Shown one piece after another: positions 55,973 through 64,000 of a stretch of 64,000 bases of DNA (position 1 is the stretch's first letter; each line of letters opens with the position of its first letter). Location of the stretch: positions 471,260,001-471,324,000 of the forward strand of contig CM028136.1 in NCBI GenBank assembly GCA_016271365.2, written 5' to 3'. The DNA is from Neoceratodus forsteri (lineage: Eukaryota > Chordata > Ceratodontiformes > Ceratodontidae). Made by a program: the position numbers and the translations under genes. The notes under the pieces were generated by a model, which was not told where the DNA came from, did not search any database, and saw only the letters and a program-made list of their open reading frames with translations.

Positions 55973-57945
55973 AGGAGAAGATGGGTTGCCGGTGGAATTT
56001 TATAAATGTTTTATGTCAGAAATGATGGTCTTCTTACTGATAGTATTTATGTATTTCTTACAGTCCAATATTCTGGAATATTTTAATAGGGATTTAATTG
56101 ATTTTTTATACAAAAAAGGCGATAAACATAGAATCCAAAACTGGAGGCCTCCTAAATACTGATTTCAAGATGTTAACCCAAATTTTACACGTCTGTTTAC
56201 AAAAGATAGCTGTATCATTAATACATCCCACCCAGTTTTGTGGCCTACCAGAGAGCAACATACAGCACCCATTGATTATACTGTGCGGAATTTGGGGATT
56301 TTATCAAAATAAGGGATTGTTGGGTTTCTTTCCATCCCTAGATCAACAGAAAGCATTTGACAGAGTTAATCATAACTTCATGTTTCTTGTGCTACAGACT
56401 TATGGCATACCATAGGAATTTATGCAATTGTGAAGACTTTTAAATACTACAGCCCTATTAAGGTCAATAATCAGGGGAGATGAGGGTCTGGACATTCAGT
56501 TTCAGATAGGCATCAGACAGGGCTGCCCCCTAAGCCCTCTGTTATATATTTTCTCCTTGAACCCCCTAATAGAAAAGTTACATTTGAACCATAAAATAGA
56601 GAGGTTAGTTGGAGATTGTCCAGGAGATGAAGTGAAAGTAGTAGCTTACGCAGATGATACTTGTCTCATGCTCGAAGATCTTGAGAGTATCCAAAAAGCA
56701 AAAAAGGGACTGTTATACTTTTCTGCAGTCTCCAATGCCAAATTAAACATGGAAAAATGTAACATATTACACTTGGGTACACAGGCTCCAGAATGGAGAA
56801 ACATTGCAGATTTCTCAGTAGTTACAAATCCTATAAAAATTTTGGGATTTTTATCTGGACATATGGATATGGCAAAACAAAATTGGGACAGAATTTTAAA
56901 AACATGTGAAACTAAAGTTATGAAGTGGAAACACTGGAAATGTTTGAAACTTAAGAGTGTTTATTATTAAGAAGTTTTTATTACCTTGCATCTCATATGT
57001 TGGAGCTATTTTTGCACTACCAATAGAGATGGAAGCTAAATTATACAGCATTTTCTTTCAAATGTTGTAGGGAAGTAGACTTAGCCCAATATAAAGAAGC
57101 TTTACATACCTGACAAAAATGGGGAGGGGTAAATATAATAGAAGCTGTGGTGTTTGCTCATTCTTTATTTTTTATGTCTTCCTTGAAACTGGTCATTGGG
57201 GGATTATTTTCTTTACCTAGCCTATGGATCAATAATAACTTAAAGACCTTTTTGTCCAAATGAGACAATGAACCAGTGAGATTTTCAAGGTATCTTCTAG
57301 TACCACAGTGGTTTAAACCAACTGTGCAAAACTTAAATAAATAGCATATTACTAAAGACGTATTAAAAGCAGTGACCAGGAAACACCTCTATAAGCATAT
57401 TCTGAACACAAAGTATCCCAGTGAGCCAAAATTTCAAGGTTGTGTACCTTTAAAAGAAAAAGACGTATTAGCAGTTTTAAATGAACCCAGAGTACCAGTC
57501 AGAATGTGGGAAGTACTATGGTTATACTGCTATGTCAGGCTAAATATAAGGGGAAATAACAAACATAAAATGATGGAAGAAAGATCTTGTTCATATACAG
57601 ACTGCTTGCTCCAGAAGAGACTACAGAACACTATACATTACATTGCCAGTACTCATGAAATCTATGGAACTATTTGGCCAGACAATGGAAACTACTTTGG
57701 TTATGAAATCTGACATATGAGACCTTAGGTCTTGGAGATTATATGAAAGAATGGAAGCAGTATGATAAAGGGATGCTGACTGTGTTCTTGGTTATCCTAA
57801 AACTCTATCTTTGTCAGGCTAGAGTACAAGGGGTTCTCAGACAGCAATATATGCCTTTTTATGTTTTTCAAATCATATGCGAAAAAGCATTGAAAGAAGT
57901 ATATGAATCAGATCTAGCAATACACCCATTACAGAAAGTATGAAT
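55973..57945 (+). pseudogene. Tx1-A ORF2: reverse transcriptase and C-terminal domain
   Basis: Resumes the RT broken at 40283 with SPGEDGLPVEFYK (about 55977). 56098-56415 carries LYKKGDKHRIQNWRPPK and SLDQQKAFDRVNHNFMFLVL (motif A Asp). 56480-56560 reads QIGIRQGCPLSPLLYIFSL (after a shift). 56557-56970 has VVAYADDTCLMLEDLESI (catalytic YADD) and AKLNMEKCNILHLG. The C-terminal domain (57372-57713) has HILNTKYPSEPKFQ and VRMWEVLWLYCYVRLNIRGN, matching Tx1-0. The last piece ends HPLQKV at 57943. Multiple stops and shifts. Confidence 0.85.
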
Positions 57946-58140
57946 GTGGTGGAATGGTTTCTCCTTTATTATTAAATATAAACAGAAAATTGGGGGAGAG
58001 GGGAGAGTAGAGAAATATGACAGATAAGAATGTCTTGCTTTTCTTTTTTTTTTTGCATTATCTCATTCTATATTATGAATATTGTAAAATAAGTGAACTG
58101 TTGTGTTTTTTGGTTTTTGTTTTTCCTTTAATAAAAAAAT
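57946..58140 (+). repeat. Junction segment between Tx1-A and Tx1-B
   Basis: Contains the end of one 170-bp unit ('aaattgggggagaggggaga', about 57988) and one further unit resembling those at 32440-33061, closing with the hairpin at 58141-58157. Only one to two units are present, compared with four to five at the Tx1-0/Tx1-A junction. Confidence 0.65.
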
Positions 58141-58167
58141 CCCTTACTCTGTCTGTAGGGGGAGCAC

Positions 58168-60331
58168 TTGTCGGCCTCTTCCAAGATGGCTGACACCCAG
58201 GAGGATGAGGGAGGAGGTCTTGCTTCTAAGGGAGATATAGATATACCTGAAAACAACCCACAGCAAGCTATTAACCAGGAAATGGATACTTCTTTCGAGG
58301 AAAATATTATGGAAACAGAAACTGCTGCAGCAGGTATGAAACCTGTAGTGGCAAATGTTATAGATAAGGACATACTGAACAAAAGAATGGACTCACTTGA
58401 AAGGGATGCAAATGTTTTGGTAACTTTGGAAAGAATGGAGCCAAGAGCATCAGAGTCAGTTTGTCAAGAAGAAATACTTAGACAAGTCATAAAAACACAT
58501 ACAACTTTACTGATGAAGCTTTTGCAGGAAGGCAGTCTCCCACTGATACTGAGAATTCATTCTCTATTCCATCTATGATCAGGACGGCTCACCCTACAAT
58601 GCAATCTCCAGAGATACCTAGAACATCGGGTACTCAGACCTCTTGTCTACAACCTACCTTACAGCTGATAAAAGGCCATTCCTTGGAGCAGACTACCACT
58701 GACAGCATTTGGTGTCCAGAGGCTGTGCTTCAAGCCGCAGATTGGGAACATTCAGAAGGCATAGGCTGGACCTCTTCTGGTCTGGTACAAACAGCAGAAA
58801 TGAATCAGGAGGTGGCTGCTGGTTAAACTCCAAGGATTCCCAAAATGGTACCTAAACCTAAAAGAGATGAAACTTTCACTCAAAAAATAAAAAGAACAGC
58901 TGCTGATACAGTGACAATGGGCCCAGTAACTATGGTGACCACTGAACATATGGGTGATCACCCCGACCGAGACAGAGGACAACCCCAGGAAAGTACAAGT
59001 TTTGAACCGATACTTTTGGTACAAAACTCAGACATTCCAGATATGGAACCATCGCAAAATTGAGTCCTCCATATGTCTGATTTATTTAAGCAAATGGGGG
59101 ACCCTGCACGGAAAAGAAATGTGGTACGTTTGAAATTCAGTGGGGACATAAATACTGCACCAGACTGAAAAACTGTTCTACATGGCATGCTTAAAGATAC
59201 TGTGGGGATAACAGCTCAGGAATTGTTTGCATTCATTCATGTAGGGGAGCAAATATATGATATCAGTTTTAAGAATGTGCATACTTTGGATACATTCTGG
59301 CAAAAGTATGCATTGGTGAAAGACACTCCTTTATGGGCCCCCTTTTTTCCAATTCCTTTGACAAAACCTACAATTAAAACTATTACCTTGCTGTTTTACA
59401 ATGAAGGTGTGAGTATTGCGAATGTGCAGTACTGGTTGCACCAGTGTCGCAAAATACTAGAATGCCCTAACCCAATTTTAGATGATGATTTAGTTTGGAC
59501 AGGGGTATGGAAGATAAAAGTAAAATTAAAGTAATCTGACACTGGAATTCAACACCTTCCGGGGAGTTTTTACACAGACAGGGATAGGGGGTTATGCTTT
59601 TATCCAGGACAACCCAAAACATGCCACAAATGTGGTGCTAAAACACACCTTAGTTCAGTTTGTTCACAACCGAGATGTAACCTATGATTAGATTATGGGC
59701 ATGTTACCCTGGGATGTCTGAATTCTTTCCAATGTAACCTTTGTGATGAGTCAGGGCACTTCATACAAGCAGTGTCCATGGGCAAACCACAATAGATTAA
59801 ACCAGGTTCCCCAGGATCAGGAACAAATTATAACAGAGCCCAAGTTAACATTTTACAAGCTAGAGCCCCCCCCACTTTGGAGGAAAGAACAGAGATGGTA
59901 CAAAACTCAGAGACTCTCAATACTGGCACAGATCAAACAAGCATGACCCCAGGACCAGTTCAGTTTCTTTCAAAAGGTGGCCAAACACATGCAGATGCAG
60001 GACGGGACCTTCCAGCAAAAGATGTTCTACTCCCAATTGAGGTAATGCCCCCTCCCACCACCCAAGAAACTTTTGAGCTGGTTAAAACTATATGGAAAGG
60101 GAAGGGAAAAGGAAAGCTGAGATCATGCCCCCCCCAAAACAGGTAGTTACCCATGGTAGGTACCAAGCATTAGCCAAATGCAGGCAGTGGGGAGATACAG
60201 AAGAGGGAGGTGAGTCAGACTCCTCTTCTGTCACATCTTCACAAAGGGATGTGTTTTCTGACTCCCAATCAGATGCTCCTGGGTCAACAGAACAGAAGAT
60301 AATCACAAAATACTCTGAAACAAACACCTAA
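58168..60331 (+). pseudogene. Tx1-B ORF1 with zinc knuckles
   Basis: The N-terminus has MADTQEDEGGGLASKGD, acidic, in the open stretch 58168-58578, followed by frames 58575-58826 and 58845-59063. The core is at 59187-59534 (GITAQELFAFIHVGEQIYDI, LWAPFFPIPLTKPTIKTITL). It is followed by knuckles CHKCGAKTHLSSVC (59618-59660, perfect C-x2-C-x4-H-x4-C), a damaged C..x..LDYGHVTLGC and CNLCDESGHF. The tail to 60331 is Ser/Asp-rich (TEEGGESDSSSVTSSQRD). About six frame breaks. The knuckle region lines up with Tx1-A 38240-38400. Confidence 0.8.
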
Positions 60332-60349
60332 CCTCCACCCCTTTTTTTC

Positions 60350-61258
60350 TAAATGCAGAAGGAACAAATTCACTGACTTACTCAAAAGGTCATTAGTACA
60401 AAAACATATAAGAAGAGGCTGACCACTTTGCAGTTTTTACAGGATTTACCTAATAATGTCTTTCTTATCCAAGACACTAGGTTAAAAACTATAGCTGAAG
60501 TAAACCAGGCAAAATAATCCTGGATGATAGGACCTTCTTATTGGTCACAAGGGACTGATTTGTGTGATGGGATGGGTATAATATTTAAAGGATTTCAATT
60601 TGAAATAAAAAAAAACTTGTAGAACTAGCTCCTGGGAGGGCTTTAATGCTTGATGTGGGTTATCAGAACTCCCATTACAGGCTAATAAATATATATACCC
60701 TCAGAGTATTGCTTTAAGAACTGAACTATTTAAAAATATACAATCCTTTCTACATACTAGGAAGCATGTCTTTTCTGGAGGGGAATTTAATGTCAGATTA
60801 TCTCCTGAAGATGGGGGGGGGGAGTCAACACAGAACGTTTTTGGTGATGTAAATTGTTTAATAAATCTATTAAAAACCACAGTCTACATGATGGATATAT
60901 GTCCATCAATGATGTAAGGCCAAAAACTTACATTAGGGGCACTTTTGCCACTAGGGTGGATTATATTTTTATTTCACAGCATTTACGAGGATGTAAATCC
61001 AAGATGATACCTTGTGAAACTTCAGACCATCTAGCTACCTCACTTATCTGTACAATAGATGGTACGGAGAGCTTGAAGACAGGCAAATCACGGTGGAAAT
61101 TAAATATTTCCTTACTAGAAGATAGTGATATTTTATATAAATGTGAAGACCTCATAAAAGCAAGAATTTCTATTATGGAGGCATATGACAACTTAGTAGA
61201 CTGGTGGATAGATTCTAAAAATGATTTCAAGGTATTTTTTATCAAACAAGCCACTTGA
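60350..61258 (+). pseudogene. Tx1-B ORF2 endonuclease
   Basis: Starts near 60420 with QFLQDLPNNVFLIQDTRLKT (QET altered to QDT). A stop-rich middle follows (60500-60853), including SGGEFNVRL at about 60776 (GGDFN altered to GGEFN). The C-terminal part 60854-61258 has TFATRVDYIFISQHL and ETSDHLATSLIC (SDH motif present), then KSRWKLNISLLEDSDILYKC. The layout and the KSRWKLNI block match Tx1-A 39241-39753. Confidence 0.8.
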
Positions 61259-62087
61259 AAATCTGCCAGAGGCTATCTTAAATACTTAATACTACAGGAA
61301 ACATTAGCTAAATTAATATCTCAGGTGCATGAATATAAATAAGATTTAAAGCAAGAAAGAATGAAGACTTTTTTCAAAACCTTGATATCCATATACTTCA
61401 TGCAGTAGACAAACAAAAGTTAATACCGCCTATTACAGAGGAAGAGGTCAAACTGGCTTGAAAACTGCATAAAAATGTTTCTCCAGGTCATAATGGGCTA
61501 CCTGTTTAGTTCTATCTAAAATTCCAGAAATATTTTATACCAATCTTAGTTGAACTGTTAAATGATATATTGTCTTCCCAAAATATAACAGCCTCCTTTA
61601 CAAAGGCTATTATAATCCTGCTGTTTAAAAAAGGAGACTGATCAGATTTAAAAATCTGGAGACCTGTTAGTTAACTAACAGTAAACTATAAATTACAAAC
61701 TACAATTCTTTTACAAAGATTAACTTCCATTGCAGATATATTAATATGCTCTGCACAATCATGTGCAGTCCCAAATAGATCCATGTTTCATAATTTAATG
61801 TTATTAAGAGATATCATGATGAATAAACAGAATTTGGAAACCCCAGGAATTCTTCTCTCATTAGATCAAGAGAAAGCATTTGACAGGGTAAATCATAATT
61901 TTTTGGTAAAAGTTCTACATAAGTATAATATTCCACTGCAATTTGTTTCATGCATTCAGAAGTTATTTGACAATGCATGGTTATAACCTTACGTTAATGG
62001 AATGCCAGGAGAAATTTTTCAAGGGAAAGTAGGGGTACACCAAGGGTGCCCCCAAGTCCCTTTTTATATGTCTTACAATTAGATCCC
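61259..62087 (+). pseudogene. Tx1-B ORF2 reverse transcriptase, truncated by L1
   Basis: Frames shift through the linker and fingers (61259-61780, HKNVSPGHNGLPV at about 61467). The open piece 61783-61986 has GILLSLDQEKAFDRVNHNFL (motif A), then VGVHQGCPQVPF where RQGCPLSPLL is expected. It breaks at about 62087. The YADD box would lie beyond the inserted L1, outside the window. Confidence 0.8.
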
Positions 62088-64000
62088 TTCTTTTTTTATC
62101 ATAAAGTAATTTTTATTGTTATATAGTATGTGTTCAATATACTGTATAAACTGCACTACAGTATACATACATATATATACATATATATAGTGATGTTACA
62201 GTACAGCAGAAGAGAAAACGCATAACCATACAGACAAGCTCCACTAAGTAACATGAGCTTTTGTATAAAACTAGGATTCATGTTTCACTTTTGAACTAAA
62301 CATTTGCTATATCTGTCTTCAAACCAGATATTCACCATTCTAGATTCCATATGCCTTAGAGGTGCAGAAAGTGACAGCTAAGGAAGAAAATGTTATAAGT
62401 GGGGGGGGGCGCAAGGAGGGGACCTTGTTACATTAAAGATGTCTATAAGAATACAGATCCTAGATTCCATGGTCATGCTATGCCCCACATTGCCTCTTTT
62501 GATCATGAGTCTTCTAGGGAGGAAGATTACAGGGAGGGGATAGTGGTGCTTTACAGAGTGAAGAATTGAGGTATGCTCTCCATTTTTTATAGTACAATGA
62601 CAGTTGTCCCCTGCTAGCATAGGTGAGTCTTTCAAAAGTAGCTAGCCGTACCAAGGCAGAATGCCATAGGGTAGTAGTTGGGGGAGAAGGTTGCTATCAC
62701 TGCATCAATAGGAGTAGTTTAGCTTCCAAAAAGGCTACCAAGGTCCAATTCCTGAGCTGTGGCTCAAGTTGCTGTATGGGTTTAGTATCCCCCAAGAGAA
62801 GCATAGGATTGCTAAGATCTATGGGTTGTCCCAATACACCTGAGCAGTCCATGGCAATCACAGACCAAAAGGGGGCCAGCACTGTACAGTACCACAGGAG
62901 GTGTAGAATAGTGGCTGGTCTACCTCGGCATCTCCAACAATCTGCATGTGGAAGGATACCCCATTTGTGCAGGACCGCTGGGGTGCGATACCAGTGAAGA
63001 AGAATTTTAAGTTGGATTAGTTGACTCTTAACATCTTTGTAAGCAGTGTGTGCTTGCTGAAGACAATAAGACCACATCTGTGGTGTAATGGGGCATTGCA
63101 TGTCCTGGCTCCAAGCTATCCTGCAAGTTTCTGTGTAATAAGGCTGTGCTTCTCGCCATGTGCTGTAAAATGTGCCTCCTAGGCCCCGGGAGGAGGATGT
63201 TAGGTGTAATGTAGATAACCAATGCCATTTCTGGCCAGTAGTGTAAGATCCACTGAGGGACTGTAATTCTTTGCGAAGCTACAAGTATTTCCAGAAATCT
63301 TGTGATGGGAGTGAGTAGCGAGTTCTGAGCTGCTCAAATGACATTTGCGTGGTATCTTTGGGTAGGTAAATATCTTGGACTACATGTATCCCTTTCTTAT
63401 CCCATGAGGACCAGTTAAAGGGTTTATTGTCCACTTGTAGGTGTCAATTTCACCATAATGCCAGAAACCGAAGAGGCATGAAGAGTGCCTGCTTCTTGGT
63501 TTTGGCTGTGGCCATAAGTCAAAGCCACACTTTCTTAGTTTCAGCCATGATGACCGGTGTGAGCATATTAGGAAGCATGGAAATATTAGTCAGCAACAAG
63601 CTGAGGGGGGTCTCTTGTGTGAGGTGAGTTTCTAATTGTACCCATAGAGCTGGTGCTGAGAGGGTAGGGACAAACCATCTTGTGGCCTGGGCTGAGAGGA
63701 AGGACCAATGGTAACCTTGTAGCCATGGGATTCCCAGGCCTCCCCTAGACCAATGGGGTCTCAATTTGTGGGTGATCCAATGCGGCTTTTTACCATCTCA
63801 AAGGTAGTATGAGATTAGTTTTTCTAATGAGTGAAATACTTTATCCAATAAGGGAATGGGTAAATTATTGAGGAAATATGCCACTCTAGGTAAAAAAAGC
63901 ATGCGGATAGCCACCACCTTACCCAGTAGGGATAGATTAAATCGAAGGGGATGAATTCCTAGATTCGATCTGCTTCCAGTCAAAAGGTATCTGTATCCCC
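62088..64000 (-). mobile_element. Second L1 LINE, minus strand, runs off the window
   Basis: Starts with a T8 run (62091-62098; A-tail on the minus strand). The 3' UTR (about 62100-62690) includes a TA/CATA-rich tract near 62160-62190 and a G10 run near 62401. ORF2 C-terminal sequence follows to the right edge. Inserted in Tx1-B RT. The matching target duplication should lie to the right of the window. Confidence 0.85.
62690..64000 (-). pseudogene. L1 ORF2 C-terminal domain and thumb (partial)
   Basis: Read right to left: the thumb (63983-63798) with NLGIHPLRFNLSLLGKVVAI and RMLFLPRVAYFLNNLPIPL, an SRGGLGIPWLQGYHWSFLSA block (63764-63519), and the C-terminal zinc-region (63101-62697) with RTPAVLHKWGILPHADCWRC, RGRPATILHLLWYCTVLAPF and W(T/S)VIAMDCS. 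The Cys and His there fit the C-x3-C-type end domain of L1 ORF2. The left stop is near 62697. At least three frame changes, so inactive. Confidence 0.85.

Larger units (their letters stand above)
33030..58140 (+). mobile_element. Tx1-like LINE A, near full length, expanded by nested insertions
   Basis: The element's own sequence is in four blocks: 33030-33837, 34790-35249, 37424-40283 and 55973-58140. Together they carry a 5' hairpin, ORF1 (acidic N-terminus, middle domain, zinc knuckles), ORF2 endonuclease and ORF2 RT/C-terminus in normal order. The gaps are filled by other LINEs. The join across the largest gap is persuasive: the RT N-terminal helix ends at INSLNST (40255-40275) and resumes with SPGEDGLPVEF at about 55977. 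Tx1 belongs to the L1-related LINEs described in amphibians and fishes. Stops and frameshifts make the copy non-functional. Confidence 0.8.
58130..62087 (+). mobile_element. Tx1-like LINE B, interrupted by L1
   Basis: Third Tx1-like copy in the same orientation. It starts with the same 'aataaaaaaatccc' plus hairpin as Tx1-A (33030 and 58130). Order: ORF1 58168-60331, ORF2 endonuclease 60350-61258, RT 61259-62087. The RT is cut at QLDP by a minus-strand L1 whose T-rich end starts at about 62088. The remainder lies outside the window. It is decayed in all ORFs. Confidence 0.82.

Noticed and set aside
62150..62200. TA/CATA-rich tract as a promoter
   Set aside because: It is a simple repeat in the L1 3' UTR, with no supporting context.
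1..64000. CRISPR arrays, operons, phage or defence islands
   Set aside because: No regularly spaced short repeats with unique spacers and no prokaryotic gene organisation; the window is vertebrate-type repeat DNA.

Overview
The window is eukaryotic, repeat-dominated DNA with no convincing host protein-coding gene and no tRNA or rRNA gene. It combines CR1, L2/Rex-like, L1 and Tx1-like LINEs, a decayed retrovirus-like element, small DNA-transposon derivatives and microsatellites. That mix points to a vertebrate with a LINE-rich, probably large genome. An amphibian such as a caecilian, or another lobe-finned lineage, is my guess, not something the sequence proves.

Layout. (1) 1-10.9 kb is a degraded LTR-retroelement region. 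A long repeat at 1-1130 has an inverted, diverged partner at 3700-5165. A gag-like reading frame (from 1245) is split by a CR1 3' fragment (1531-2050). Broken pol pieces (RNase H at 5219-5861, integrase at 6527-7380) follow, then possible env and LTR remnants. (2) 11.0-13.6 kb holds a decayed CR1 on the + strand. (3) 14.3-25.2 kb is a tandem array of a roughly 3.5 kb unit: two full copies, one with a 1.2 kb internal deletion, and one truncated copy with two deletions. (4) 25.2-30.6 kb is AT-rich DNA with a hAT-like MITE (perfect 8-bp target duplication), two near-identical mariner-like MITEs, a palindromic MITE and LINE scraps. (5) 30.7-62.1 kb contains three Tx1-like LINEs head to tail. The middle one is blown up to about 25 kb by insertions.

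The main structural result is a five-deep nest inside the middle Tx1 element. Tx1 (33.03-58.14 kb) contains a CR1-like copy (40.28-55.97 kb), which contains a minus-strand L1 (40.85-55.79 kb, imperfect 17-bp target duplication), which contains a minus-strand CR1 (43.16-51.72 kb), which contains a plus-strand L2 (43.90-47.60 kb). Two further insertions, a CR1-like piece at 33.84-34.79 kb and an L2 at 35.25-37.42 kb, sit in the 5' half of the same Tx1. A second minus-strand L1 enters the third Tx1 at about 62.09 kb and runs off the window. Reading across each insertion restores the interrupted family order of domains, so the insertion order can be read directly.

The parts do not form a working pathway. 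They record successive waves of retrotransposition. The least explained features are the 3.5 kb macrosatellite, the hairpin-bearing 170-bp repeats at the Tx1 junctions, the duplicated 340-bp sequence at the CR1 5' end and an in-register 168-bp duplication in L1 ORF1. I did not find a clear new functional system.
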